From the NCBI RefSeq assembly GCF_002979755.1, contig NZ_PCPP01000001.1:218665-282664 (forward strand): a stretch of 64,000 nt of DNA. Reading direction: 5' to 3'. This document shows positions 9,219 through 19,105 of the stretch, in pieces. The notes beneath the pieces were generated by a model that ran no database searches, was not told the DNA's origin, and was given only the letters and a program-made list of their open reading frames with translations. How positions within the stretch are numbered: position 1 is the first letter of the stretch; the number at the start of each line of letters is the position of its first letter. The DNA is from Chryseobacterium culicis (GTDB lineage: Bacteria; Bacteroidota; Bacteroidia; Flavobacteriales; Weeksellaceae). The translations under genes were made by a program, and so were the position numbers.

Positions 9219-10712
9219 ATGGGAAAAATTAACTGGTTCATTTTTAAAAATAAAAAGACACATCCGAAGGGTATAAAGAATATAATAACCTTTAGTATCT
9301 GCATGGGGTTATTTCTGTGCCTATTTTCATGTCATAGCGAATCCCATACTACTGAAAGAGAGGATTTTGATTATTCTTTATTGACTCAAAGTTCTGAACT
9401 TCAGTTGTCTGGTGACTATGAAGCCTTTGCCCAGCTTAATAAGAAATATCTGAAGAAGGCAGTCAAAATGAGGTATACAGCAGGAAAAGGACTCTGCTAC
9501 CTGAATATGGCAGGTGTCAACGTCTCAGCTGGAAATTATGAAAAAGCCCGATTTTTTTTCAATAAAGCAGAAAAAGATCTGATACATTCTGAAAATGCAT
9601 ATCATAAAGCGACTTTCTATGATGATTACAGTCTGTATTATTCTCATCTTAAAATATATGATAAGGCTATAGCGTGTAACAATAAAGCATTTTATTATTT
9701 TAAACAGGTAAAAAAAACGAAACTCACTGATAAGCTACTTCCAAGACTTTATGTAAACAAGGCTATTTATTATGCGTGGAAGGGATGGTTTGGGACATCT
9801 TTAAAATGTTTTACAAAAGCCAATGTGCTGGAAAATTCAGCGTATACCAATTGTATGATGGCACAGTATTATTTATTTACCCATAAACCTGATTCTGCAG
9901 GAATATATATTGCCAGGGCAGATGAAAAAATGCTTAGTCAGAAAACGACAGATGTGGAGTCACTTTGGGTGTATTACACCATGGGATATTATTATAATGA
10001 TGTTGATAATAGTGAACAGGCAGAAAAAGCGCTTAAAAAAGCACTGGAAATCAATATAAAAACAAGACGGACTTACTCCTCACATATAAAAGAGGTTTAT
10101 AAGGCTCTTGCAGAATTATACAAGAAAAAAAATGATGGTGGAAAGGCATATTTTTATCTGAAGAAATATATGGAAGAGGAGGGAAGATCTGATGCTGCAC
10201 GATTCGCTGCAATGAATAAAACGACTGAAAATTTTATTTCAGAAGTAAAACAGGAATCAGATTGGCATAAAAATGATCTTCCGCTATTTATTGCGCTGTC
10301 CATCACCGTTCTTACCGTTTCAGGAGTATATGTCCGGAAGATGATTGGCGGATTACGAAAGAAGAAGAATACTTTGAAAGAGCAAACCGATGCGTTGAAA
10401 AATCATGTCCAGACAAAGCAGCGGGAAGAAGTGATTGAACTTGCTAGAAGGAATGATTCTTCTTTCTTGTTGAAATTCAAAGAATTGTATCCTGGATTTA
10501 TAAAAAACCTTTTGGAAATCAATCCGGATCTTGAAAATTCAGAGCTTGCTTTTTGCGCCATGTTGAAATTACGTTTTTCCTCTAAGGAGATTGCGGATTA
10601 TACTTTTGTACAGCACAAATCTGTTCAGCAAAAAAAATACAGGATCAGAAAAAGACTGAATATTCCTGGAGAAACAGATATTTATGACTTTTTTGAAACG
10701 TTAACAGAATAA
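9219..10712 (+). CDS. TPR-TM-HTH membrane transcription regulator (copy 2)
   Basis: I start at the ATG at 9219; in-frame GTG codons precede it. The 497-residue product has a long basic n-region, then a hydrophobic core ending LCLFSC, a possible lipobox. TPR-like repeats run to about residue 335, including a clear AEKALKKALEINIKTRRTY repeat. A transmembrane helix lies near 353-372 (LPLFIALSITVLTVSGVYV). The cytoplasmic tail has a coiled linker and a LuxR-like HTH (LRFSSKEIADYTFVQHKSVQ, KKYRIRKRL). It shares its last 60 residues closely with the next gene, which follows after 168 bases, so the two look like a local duplication. Likely a one-component envelope sensor; targets unknown. Confidence 0.8.
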   Translation: MGKINWFIFKNKKTHPKGIKNIITFSICMGLFLCLFSCHSESHTTEREDFDYSLLTQSSELQLSGDYEAFAQLNKKYLKKAVKMRYTAGKGLCYLNMAGVNVSAGNYEKARFFFNKAEKDLIHSENAYHKATFYDDYSLYYSHLKIYDKAIACNNKAFYYFKQVKKTKLTDKLLPRLYVNKAIYYAWKGWFGTSLKCFTKANVLENSAYTNCMMAQYYLFTHKPDSAGIYIARADEKMLSQKTTDVESLWVYYTMGYYYNDVDNSEQAEKALKKALEINIKTRRTYSSHIKEVYKALAELYKKKNDGGKAYFYLKKYMEEEGRSDAARFAAMNKTTENFISEVKQESDWHKNDLPLFIALSITVLTVSGVYVRKMIGGLRKKKNTLKEQTDALKNHVQTKQREEVIELARRNDSSFLLKFKELYPGFIKNLLEINPDLENSELAFCAMLKLRFSSKEIADYTFVQHKSVQQKKYRIRKRLNIPGETDIYDFFETLTE

Positions 10713-10880
10713 AAAAATATATCACAATAAAAGCAGCAGGATTCTGTTTTATGAAAAGATTTTATTGTTGATCTTATCAGAAAAAACCATTGAAAATTTT
10801 TAAAATATGAGAACCGTTATTCTGAGAAATCATTGTTTAATCATAATTAATACAAGGATTTAGCTTAAATAGAGAAACTT

Positions 10881-12305
10881 ATGATGCGTATTTTTCTTTC
10901 TGTTTTACTTTTTGTTTTAGTTTCGTGCCATTCTCATTCAAAGAAAGAGGCTGAAAAGAGATTTGATGTCTCTTTGCTGAAACAGAATGAGAAATTCAGG
11001 CTTGCCGGAGCCTATGATTCATTGATTGCTCTTAATAAAAAATATTATGATCAGGCTAATAAAATGAATTATGCAGAAGGGAAGGCGCTGTGCTTTATCA
11101 ATCTGGCTGAGCTTAATATTTCACTGGAAAATTTTCAGAAGTCGCAGATTCTTTTTGATAATGCAAAAGAGATCCTGGATGGTTCAGAGGATAATATCCA
11201 CAAAGCCAGATTTTATAACGTTTACGGACGCTTCAATGTAGAACTTCGAAGGCTTGATAAAGCTTTTCAATATAACAATGAAGCCATGAGCTTTATAAAG
11301 AAAAGTGATAACTCAGAGCTTAAAAATGATATACTTTTCAGTATTTATTTGAGACAGGCAATTTATCTTACCCAAAAAAAAGAATATGAAAAAGCGCTTG
11401 AATATTTCCATCAAGCCAAAAAACTGGACAATACGGGTCTTGCAGACTGTGCTATAAGCGATTATGTTTATATGCGCAGAGACAGGGATTCTGCCTATAA
11501 GTACATAACAATAGCCTACAACAAAGCCAATATAGGAGGTAAAGAAGACGGAATAGCCCTCTATACTAATACTATTATGGGAGAGTACTTTCTTAATTAT
11601 AAAGAATATGATAAAGCAGAAGTGTATTTTAATAGGGCGTTGAAAATCAATGAAAAAACTAAACGTATCTATGCTTATTACGCCAAGTATCTCTATAATG
11701 ATTTAAGGGTATTATATGAACATACGGGGGATAAAGAGAAGGCTTACTTTTATCTGAAGGCGTACACAGATGCTTTTTATAAGACCAATACATCTTTGCT
11801 GGCTACCATCAATCAGGATATGGAGTCTTTTATTACGGTAGCCCAACAAGATACCCATCATCGTCAAAGTAAAATATATTGGATTGTTTCCCTGTCGTTC
11901 ATAGGTATCTGCCTGTTGGGATTATATGCCTGGAGAATTATTCTTACCTTGAGAAAACGGAAAAAAATCCTTTCTATAGAAGCTGAAAACCTGAAAATAA
12001 GGATGAATGACAATAAGCAGGAAGAGATTATAGAACTTGGTAAAAAGAATGATTCTGAATTTCTGGATCGTTTTAAAGAAGCTTACCCAGAGTTTATAGC
12101 TCAGCTTTTAATGATTAACCCAAGTCTTGAAAATTCTGAACTGGTTTTTTGTGCTATGATTAAATTGCATTTTACTTCTAAAGAAATAGCAAGCTATACG
12201 ATGGTTCAGCATAGAAGTATTCAGCAGAAAAAATACAGAATCAGAAAAAAACTAGACATTCCTGGGGAAACAGATATCTATCATTTCTTTGATACCTTAA
12301 AATAA
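10881..12305 (+). CDS. TPR-TM-HTH membrane transcription regulator (copy 3)
   Basis: A 474-residue paralog of the upstream gene. The signal or lipoprotein segment is MMRIFLSVLLFVLVSCHSHS. TPR-like helices fill about residues 30-310 (for example YDKAEVYFNRALKINEKTKR). A transmembrane segment is near 331-353. The C-terminal HTH carries FTSKEIASYTMVQHRSIQQ and KKYRIRKKLDIPGETDIY. Both neighbours share the conserved block E-x-S-E-L-x-F-C-A-M before the HTH, probably a dimer or signalling helix. The large metalloprotease gene follows 660 bases downstream on the same strand; whether it is a target is unknown. Confidence 0.8.
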   Translation: MMRIFLSVLLFVLVSCHSHSKKEAEKRFDVSLLKQNEKFRLAGAYDSLIALNKKYYDQANKMNYAEGKALCFINLAELNISLENFQKSQILFDNAKEILDGSEDNIHKARFYNVYGRFNVELRRLDKAFQYNNEAMSFIKKSDNSELKNDILFSIYLRQAIYLTQKKEYEKALEYFHQAKKLDNTGLADCAISDYVYMRRDRDSAYKYITIAYNKANIGGKEDGIALYTNTIMGEYFLNYKEYDKAEVYFNRALKINEKTKRIYAYYAKYLYNDLRVLYEHTGDKEKAYFYLKAYTDAFYKTNTSLLATINQDMESFITVAQQDTHHRQSKIYWIVSLSFIGICLLGLYAWRIILTLRKRKKILSIEAENLKIRMNDNKQEEIIELGKKNDSEFLDRFKEAYPEFIAQLLMINPSLENSELVFCAMIKLHFTSKEIASYTMVQHRSIQQKKYRIRKKLDIPGETDIYHFFDTLK

Positions 12306-12317
12306 TCCAAAAAAAAA

Positions 12318-12343
12318 CTGTCTGATGTATCAGGTCAGACAGT
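12318..12343. terminator. Hairpin after the TPR regulator pair
   Basis: ACTGTCTGA and TCAGACAGT form a perfect 9-bp stem 13 bases after the stop codon. A T tract is missing on the plus strand (A tract upstream instead), so terminator function is uncertain. Confidence 0.5.
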
Positions 12344-12968
12344 ACTCGAAATATTCTCTTTTCACCACTCGGTTTTTTTCTTGTGGTCTCTGTGGTCAAA
12401 TATGAAAATTTTTATTGGTAACATGAAAAAATGCTATACTACATGGGTACTACACGGAGTATTTTTATTTTTAAATGTTTGATATATAGATTGTTGTGTT
12501 TTTGGTTAATCTGTGGAATTATTAATCAAAAAAAGAGCTGATTATTCTCAACTGACTTATTTTTTCACCTTAATTTTTCATAATTTATCTTTTTTAAGTA
12601 CTATTTAAGTATGACTTTCGTCCTGATTTTCAATACGTTTTTATATTCAGTTTTTGGACTGAAATTTTAATGATTCCTCGTCTAAAAGAACTTATATTAT
12701 TTAAGCCTGAAATGGATTTTTAATATAATTTATTGATAATTAAATAATTATCATGCTTGTTGTACCTGTGTAGTATGATTTTTTTTTGTTTTTCATTTGA
12801 AATATACAAGCTTTGTGGTAGAATTTTTTGCGAATTTTACACGATTGGTTTTGTTTTGTTGTATTTATGATAATATCCCGCTATGGTTTTAAATACAATG
12901 TCTGAAGGATCTATTGATGAAAAAATACGCAACCTTATATCTATACCAAAATAATTTTAAATAAATCT
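12344..12968. other. AT-rich intergenic region before metalloprotease
   Basis: About 620 bases with no supported gene. It presumably carries the promoter of the metalloprotease; I see no convincing TAnnTTTG box at the right place. Confidence 0.4.
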
Positions 12969-15900
12969 ATGAAAAAAAGAATTTTATTCGTTTGTGCGTT
13001 AGCATCATGTTTTACGGCTTTCAATGCTCAGAGATGGGAATCTGTTTCTCAGAAAACTTCTCAGATAAGAGAAGGAGTTGCCGTACAACATTCTTACAGA
13101 GTTGATTTGAAGTCTCTGAGAGAAATGTTGAAAAATGCTGAAGAGACGGGAAAAAATGCACGTCCTGTTATTATTTCTTTACCAACAGCAGAAGGAAAAA
13201 TTGAAAAATTTGCGGTCTATAGCAATCCTGTGATGGATCAATCTCTTGTAGACAGATATCAGCTGGGATCCTATGTAGGAATTGGCATGGATGATGCTTC
13301 TAAGTATTTAAGATTTAGTACATCCCCTACAGATATGCAGTCTATGATTATTAAAGACGGTATATTTCAGTTTATAGAACCTATAAGTGCAGATAAACAG
13401 ACTTATGGCGTTTTTTATAAAACAAAGGAAAAAGGAGACATACATGGGTTTGAATGTGATACCGAGCATGATCTTAAAGAGATAGGTAAACTGGTGGAAA
13501 ACGGAAAAAAGATGCTTTCCAATATAGGAATTACCAACAGACCTACTAATACAAAATACAGAACTTTCAGAATGGCTATGGCTGTTACCGGTGAATATAC
13601 GCAATTTCACGGTGGCACAGTTGCCGGGGCTGTCGCTGCGATCAATAATACAATGACAAGAATCAATGGGGTTTTTGAGAGAGATTTTGGAGCTCACTTT
13701 AATGTGTTGGATCTTCCGGGAATTATTTATACAGATCCTGCTACCGATTTTTATACACCTCAGGCAGCTGCAGGAGATCCGTCATTAAACTTACAGCTGC
13801 AACAAAAGCTGACGGCAGATGTTGGAAATGCCAATTATGATATTGGACACGTATTTCATCGCAATGTAGGACAAAGCAGAAATGGAAATGCGGGAGGAAT
13901 AGGAATTGTTTGTACAAATCCTGCCACTAATACTTCTTTAGGAAAAGGTGCCGCTTTTTCAATGAGCCCTGACCCTGTAGGAGAAGTATTTGACTTAATG
14001 GCAGCACACGAAATGGGACACCAGCTGGGAGCCAACCATACCTTCTCTATGAGAACTGAAGCTTCCGGTGCCAATGTAGAGCCTTGGGGAGGAACAACGA
14101 TCATGGGATATCCGGGAATTACTCAGGATAATATTCAGGCCAATATGGATGGATATTTCCATTATAAATCTATTTCTCAGGTATTGAATAACCTCGAATC
14201 TAAAGTAGGATGTGGTGTTGCTATTGATATCATAAACAATACCGCACCGGTAATTACACCGTTGGCTAATTATTCTATTCCTAAAGGAACTGCCTATTAT
14301 CTGGATGCGGTAGCAGTAGATGCGGAAAGTGATCTTGTTACCTATACATGGGAACAATATAACAGTGTAGGAGACAGGAATACGATTTCCGGAGATAGCG
14401 GATGGGGCTATAATGCAGAAGGAGCTATCGCGAGATCTTTACCGGGAACAGCTAACAGCAGAAGATATTTCCCTAAGCTGGAAACTGTATTGAATGGTGT
14501 ACTGACAGACAAACAGGTATGGGAAACCGTTTCCTATATCCCAAGAACATTGAACTATGCGGTAACTGTAAGAGATCAGAATGCATTAAGACCAATGACT
14601 TCCACTGCTGAAACGGTTGTAACAGTAGGTAATGACGGACCTTTCAAATTCAGCGGACTTACCACAACATCTGTTTTATATAATGATGCATCCAATACCA
14701 TCACATGGGATGCTGCAAACACCAATACCGCTCCTTATAATGTAGCGGCTGTAAAAATAGATTATACAACCAATAACGGGACTACATGGACAGGTCTGGT
14801 AGCTTCTACACCTAATACAGGAAGCTATGCTGTACAAATGCCGGCTAATGTAACGGGGACTGTTAAATTAAGAATATCAGCAGTAGGCAATATTTTCTAT
14901 GCTGTATCTCCGGCTGTAACAGTAGGAACGGCTCCTATTTCTACTGCCGTTGCTCCAACAGGAGTTTCTGCAATAGAGACAGAAGTTTTAAAAACAACGG
15001 CGAGAATATCGTGGAATAAAGTACCGGGAGCCACTTACTCTGTCAATTACAGAAAAGTAGGGGCTGCAAGTTGGTCGAATACAACAAGTGCTGCCAACTC
15101 TGTATTGTTGTCAAATCTTGAAGATGAAACCAATTATGAAGTACAGGTAGCTGCCGTTGTGAATAGTGTTCCGGGAGCATTCTCTACTAATTATGCCTTT
15201 AAAACAAAAGGGCTGAGAACGGGTTCAGATTATTGTTTGATGACTACAGGAGGAAATGGCGGAAGCTTTAATAGTGGTCTTGTAAGATTGACGTTATCTA
15301 ACCTGGCTTATGTATATACCGGATTGGATGTTTACAAAACATATCTTGACTTTAGTGAAGATGCAACCAAAGTTGTTAATTTAACAAAAGGAACTCAATA
15401 TACAGCAAGCTTTAGAAACCTTGCGGGAGGAAACTATAACGACTGGCTTGAAATCTGGATAGATTACAACAGAAACGGAGTCTTTGAAAACTCTGAAAAA
15501 GTAGTGACCAGTGGAGCTCTTCCTTTCTTTGCTGCCGCTGCTCAGGCTTACCTTCGTGACGGAAATGTGACATTTACAGTGCCTGACACGGCGTACTCTG
15601 GTGAAAAATTGTTGAGAATGAGAGTTGCAAGTACTTTCTTTAATGCAGCCAGCGGACCTTGTGGAAGTCCTACTGTACCTGTAAATGGTGGTGGAATCGT
15701 TTCTGTAGGATCTTTCAGAGATTTTTCTGTGAAGATTTCGGAAAATGCTAACCTTGCTGTGAGAGATGTCGTAGACACGAAATCATCCGAAGTATCTATT
15801 TATCCTAACCCTGCAGATACATTTGTAGAAGTGAAAAACCTTAAAGGTAAAGCAGATTACAAAATCTACAGTGCTGACGGAAGATTAGTTCAGGAAGGTA

Positions 15901-16004
15901 AAATTGAAGGAAGGATCAATGTTGCTTCTTTGGTAAAAGGAATGTATGTGATCACTATAAAAGATGATAAGAATACTTATAATACTAAGTTAATCAAGAA
16001 ATAA
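12969..16004 (+). CDS. T9SS-exported reprolysin-like metalloprotease
   Basis: A 1011-residue secreted protease. It has a signal peptide ending at AFNAQ, a propeptide-like region to about residue 195, then a metzincin catalytic domain with HEMGHQLGANH at residues 347-357 (zinc His347, His351, His357 and catalytic Glu348) and a downstream TIMGYPG Met-turn at about residue 378. After it come beta-sandwich regions, including a fibronectin type III-like stretch around 660-745 (ISWNKVPGATYSVNYRKV), a GEVED-like domain (WLEIWIDYNRNGVFENSEKV) and a type A T9SS tail from about 940 (SIYPNPADTFVEVKN to the end KLIKK). It should cross the outer membrane by T9SS and act on extracellular protein. All core residues are present. 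Confidence 0.93.
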   Translation: MKKRILFVCALASCFTAFNAQRWESVSQKTSQIREGVAVQHSYRVDLKSLREMLKNAEETGKNARPVIISLPTAEGKIEKFAVYSNPVMDQSLVDRYQLGSYVGIGMDDASKYLRFSTSPTDMQSMIIKDGIFQFIEPISADKQTYGVFYKTKEKGDIHGFECDTEHDLKEIGKLVENGKKMLSNIGITNRPTNTKYRTFRMAMAVTGEYTQFHGGTVAGAVAAINNTMTRINGVFERDFGAHFNVLDLPGIIYTDPATDFYTPQAAAGDPSLNLQLQQKLTADVGNANYDIGHVFHRNVGQSRNGNAGGIGIVCTNPATNTSLGKGAAFSMSPDPVGEVFDLMAAHEMGHQLGANHTFSMRTEASGANVEPWGGTTIMGYPGITQDNIQANMDGYFHYKSISQVLNNLESKVGCGVAIDIINNTAPVITPLANYSIPKGTAYYLDAVAVDAESDLVTYTWEQYNSVGDRNTISGDSGWGYNAEGAIARSLPGTANSRRYFPKLETVLNGVLTDKQVWETVSYIPRTLNYAVTVRDQNALRPMTSTAETVVTVGNDGPFKFSGLTTTSVLYNDASNTITWDAANTNTAPYNVAAVKIDYTTNNGTTWTGLVASTPNTGSYAVQMPANVTGTVKLRISAVGNIFYAVSPAVTVGTAPISTAVAPTGVSAIETEVLKTTARISWNKVPGATYSVNYRKVGAASWSNTTSAANSVLLSNLEDETNYEVQVAAVVNSVPGAFSTNYAFKTKGLRTGSDYCLMTTGGNGGSFNSGLVRLTLSNLAYVYTGLDVYKTYLDFSEDATKVVNLTKGTQYTASFRNLAGGNYNDWLEIWIDYNRNGVFENSEKVVTSGALPFFAAAAQAYLRDGNVTFTVPDTAYSGEKLLRMRVASTFFNAASGPCGSPTVPVNGGGIVSVGSFRDFSVKISENANLAVRDVVDTKSSEVSIYPNPADTFVEVKNLKGKADYKIYSADGRLVQEGKIEGRINVASLVKGMYVITIKDDKNTYNTKLIKK

Positions 16005-16064
16005 CACACATGAATCTCCGCATCAGGATCTAAAACGCGGAGAGAAAAAAGATTTATTTAACTG

Positions 16065-16100
16065 AAAAAGGCTGTCTCTGGTTGGGACAGCCTTTTGTTT
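16065..16100. terminator. Bidirectional terminator
   Basis: AAAAAGGCTGTC and GACAGCCTTTTG pair across a 9-base loop, between the convergent genes ending at 16004 and 16099. Confidence 0.85.
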
Positions 16101-17265
16101 ATGATGAAGTAAGATGACCATTAAAAAAGTCCAGCATGGTTGCTAATGACTTTTCAGAATGCATCCGTTCGCTGTTTTCAAGGGATTCCTGTGTGGCAGT
16201 GGCTGCTCTTTTCCGCATATGATGTTCATAGCTGGAAATTGCTTCCTGTAATGTGTTGTAACTGTCATTCGTTAAATATTCACTCAATTCAAGTGCGTCC
16301 AGCATGGCCATATTGGCACCTTCTCCTGCAAATGGAGGCATTACGTGAGCAGCATCACCAATCAGTGTCAGATTGGGCTGGGTTTTCCATGTTTGATCTA
16401 AAGGCATAGAGTAAATCAGACGTGGAATAAACGGAGTTCCAGCATTTTCAAACAATTCTTCCCATAAAGGATTCCATTCGGAGTATTCTGTTTTGAACCA
16501 TTTGAGCACCTGTGCATTATCAGAAAAATCAAGACCACTGGTGGCAGGCCAGTTTTCATCAGCTTTAAAGCTTGCATAAAACCCAAGATCTCCATTCCCT
16601 TTCTGGCCCAGTAAAATATTTTTTGTATTTCCGAATGCCATTATTTTTCCGCCTTTAATTAGGGCATCAATCTTAGGGGCATTTTCTTTTGAAATATTTC
16701 CTTCCAACATAATAACTCCGGAATAAACTGGCTTGATATCAGTGAGATAAGGCCGTATTTTAGAATTGGCTCCGTCTCCGGCAATAACAAGGTCTGCATA
16801 CACGGAATTCCCGTTTTTGAAGTGCAAAAGCCAGCCTTCATTTTGAGGTTCCATCGAGAGAAAATGACTGTCCCAGACTACGGTGTCAGGATGCAGGGAT
16901 TCTAACAGCATATTTCTTAATGGACCCCGATCTATCTCTGGCCGAAAATGCTCATGTCCAAAATCTTCTTCAGGTTTTGTTTCATGATCGTTGAAAAATA
17001 TTTGAGCCTTTTCATTCATGATCAGTGTTCTGTCTGCACCGGGACGGAAAGTCTTTTTGAATTCCTCCAATAGTTCTGCTTTGCGTAAGGCCGCCAGTCC
17101 TGAGTCTTCATGCATATCGAGAGGAGAGCCTTGTACCCGTGCATTTTTATTGAAATCTCTTTCATATACTTTTACGTCTGCACCTTTTAATTGTAAAAGT
17201 CTTGCCAGCGTAAGTCCTGCAGGACCACCACCAACGATTGCTATTGATTTATTTTCTATCAGCAT
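16099..17265 (-). CDS. TetX-like FAD-dependent monooxygenase
   Basis: A 388-residue class A flavoprotein monooxygenase. The FAD-binding motif GGGPAG is at residues 12-17, followed by YERD, the DG motif (VIAGDGANSKIR) and the second FAD motif GDAAHVMPPFAGEGAN. Overall order and many blocks (the last motif, the SYEHHMRK...QES tail) follow the tetracycline-inactivating enzyme TetX. The strand that in TetX carries tetracycline-contacting His234 and Gly236 (numbers from memory) reads GDLGFYASF here, with Gly and Tyr instead. I therefore infer a different substrate. An AraC-type gene lies 26 bases upstream on the same strand and probably shares its transcript. Confidence 0.85.
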   Translation of the reverse strand: MLIENKSIAIVGGGPAGLTLARLLQLKGADVKVYERDFNKNARVQGSPLDMHEDSGLAALRKAELLEEFKKTFRPGADRTLIMNEKAQIFFNDHETKPEEDFGHEHFRPEIDRGPLRNMLLESLHPDTVVWDSHFLSMEPQNEGWLLHFKNGNSVYADLVIAGDGANSKIRPYLTDIKPVYSGVIMLEGNISKENAPKIDALIKGGKIMAFGNTKNILLGQKGNGDLGFYASFKADENWPATSGLDFSDNAQVLKWFKTEYSEWNPLWEELFENAGTPFIPRLIYSMPLDQTWKTQPNLTLIGDAAHVMPPFAGEGANMAMLDALELSEYLTNDSYNTLQEAISSYEHHMRKRAATATQESLENSERMHSEKSLATMLDFFNGHLTSS

Positions 17266-17291
17266 TTTAATTTAAATTTTACAATGCAAAT

Positions 17292-18047
17292 TTATTTTCC
17301 TTTCAACACTGATAATAGTACAAATCGGTCGTTTTTATTTTTGGATAATTCTTTAGGAGCAACCCCTGAAAATTTTTTCACTTCTTTGATGAAATGATTC
17401 TGATCGGTATAATTAAGTTCCGGGAAAAGTCTTCCCTGTGCGATGTGTTCCAAAGATGCCCTGAAACGCAAAATAGTAGAGTAGGCTTTTAATGACAAGC
17501 CGAGCTGTTTGTTAAAATAACGGTTGATCTGCCTGCTGCTCCAGCCTGTTTTTTCAGAAAGTTCCTGCACACTCATTTCTCCTTTTGAAGCATACACAAG
17601 TTCAAAAAGTTGGCGTTTTCTTTCATCTACCTTTGAGGGAAGCTGTTCTTTTATTTTTTGAATTGCTTTTGTACAACAGCTGGAAAAATCTTTTAAATCA
17701 TCTGTTTTAAAATCCCAGAAATCAGGAGAAATTTCTTTTCCAATATTCAAAAGATCTGCAATAGAGGTATTCAAAATATATTCAACTGCAAGAGGTTTAA
17801 AACTGACGACAAAGGCAATGGTATGGGGAGCAATGTATCTTTGTTCCGGATAAGTTTCCAACCCGAGAAGAGTAATGTGAAAAGGCTCTGAAGCTGATTG
17901 TGAAAAAAATAAATCAATTCTTCCGTCAGGGATGATAACCACTTCTTTCGCTTCATCCGAAAGGTTCTGAAAAGTTCCCAGATTTTCAACAAAATCTGCG
18001 ATCTCTTTGTCCGGTTCTATGAAATGATAAGAGAAGTCATTGTCCAT
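17292..18047 (-). CDS. AraC family transcriptional regulator
   Basis: A 251-residue regulator. The N-terminal half (VIIPDGRIDLFFSQSASEPF, then the TLLGLET segment) is the DUF6597-like sensor domain common in Bacteroidota AraC proteins. The C-terminal half carries the double HTH, first helix pair in MSVQELSEKTGWSSRQINRY and the second ending LNYTDQNHFIKEVKKFSGVAP. It begins an apparent two-gene unit with the TetX-like monooxygenase. The region upstream (18048-18222), shared with a divergent methyltransferase gene, contains TTGTA and TACAA half-sites at about 18090-18115 that could form an operator; this is weak. The inducer is unknown. Confidence 0.9.
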   Translation of the reverse strand: MDNDFSYHFIEPDKEIADFVENLGTFQNLSDEAKEVVIIPDGRIDLFFSQSASEPFHITLLGLETYPEQRYIAPHTIAFVVSFKPLAVEYILNTSIADLLNIGKEISPDFWDFKTDDLKDFSSCCTKAIQKIKEQLPSKVDERKRQLFELVYASKGEMSVQELSEKTGWSSRQINRYFNKQLGLSLKAYSTILRFRASLEHIAQGRLFPELNYTDQNHFIKEVKKFSGVAPKELSKNKNDRFVLLSVLKGK

Positions 18048-18222
18048 AATTATTGTCTGTGCAGACTGTTTTTAGATGAAGAAAATTACAAAAATTGTTG
18101 TAAACTACAAAGTACAATACAATTTGAATATTGAACTGGACTAGTACATTTTAGGAAATCTGTACCAGCTGATTTGCTTATGAATATGATATTTTTTTAA
18201 ATTAAGAGTTAATGACCAGAAA

Positions 18223-19029
18223 ATGAAAAAAATGCGGGAAAGAGAAATCAATTTTATACAGCACAACGAAGCGGCCTGGAACAAACAGGCATTAGAAGAG
18301 AATGAATGGTCAAAAGCTGTAAGTACAGACTTAATTAATGATGCGAAAGCAGGAAAATGGGAGGTTCATCTGACTCCGAAGCCATTAAATAAGGAATGGT
18401 TGGGAGATGTGAAAGGAAAGAAAATTTTGTGTCTGGCATCTGCAGGAGGACAGCAGGCTCCGGTACTGGCAGCAGCAGGAGCTTCCGTAGTTGTTTTTGA
18501 TATTTCCGGTGAACAGCTTAAACAGGATGAAAAAGTTGCTGAACGTGACGGTTTGTCACTGAAAACCGTTCAGGGGGATATGAGAGACCTGAGTGTATTT
18601 GAAGATGAAACATTTGATATTATATTTCATCCTATATCCAACCATTATGTGGAAAATGTGAATCCCGTTTGGAGAGAAACGTATAGAGTCTTGAAAAAAG
18701 GAGGAGCATTGCTGGCCAGCTTTTTTAATCCCGTTGTGTTTGTTGCAGACCGAAATCCTCAGGATATAAAAGATGGAATTATCAGACCAAAATATACACT
18801 TCCTTATGCTGATATAAAAGATTTGGATCAGAATCAGATTAATAGAAAACTGGAAAATAATGAAGCTCTGGTTTTTGGGCATACCTTTTCAGACCTTATC
18901 GGCGGACAATTGAGAGCAGGTTTTTTGATTGCAGATTTTATAGAAGAAATGCAGCCAAACCCACGCTTTTTAATTGATGAGTATCTACCAACTTTTATAG
19001 CAACGAAAGCAGTAAAACCAGACCATTGA
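18223..19029 (+). CDS. Class I SAM-dependent methyltransferase
   Basis: A 268-residue methyltransferase. The SAM-binding motif I is in KILCLASAGGQQAPVLAAAG, the acidic end of strand 2 in VVVFDISGEQ, and the adenine-contacting region in VQGDMRDLSVF. A post-motif FDIIFHPISNHYVENV and the usual RVLKKGGALLASF strand follow. The N-terminal segment (NEAAWNKQALEENEWSKAV) is typical of a group found widely in bacteria with unproven substrates. It is divergent from the AraC gene. A Crp-type regulator follows 76 bases later. Substrate cannot be assigned. Confidence 0.9.
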   Translation: MKKMREREINFIQHNEAAWNKQALEENEWSKAVSTDLINDAKAGKWEVHLTPKPLNKEWLGDVKGKKILCLASAGGQQAPVLAAAGASVVVFDISGEQLKQDEKVAERDGLSLKTVQGDMRDLSVFEDETFDIIFHPISNHYVENVNPVWRETYRVLKKGGALLASFFNPVVFVADRNPQDIKDGIIRPKYTLPYADIKDLDQNQINRKLENNEALVFGHTFSDLIGGQLRAGFLIADFIEEMQPNPRFLIDEYLPTFIATKAVKPDH

Positions 19030-19105
19030 AAGCATGAAAATTTTTACGAATATCTGAATTATCACTATTTTAGAAGTCTCAAAATAGATTTATGAAGATA
19101 CTTTA

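Noticed and set aside
16099..17265. Tetracycline resistance gene tet(X)
   Set aside because: The similarity is family-level; the substrate-contacting His/Gly strand is changed, so resistance should not be claimed.
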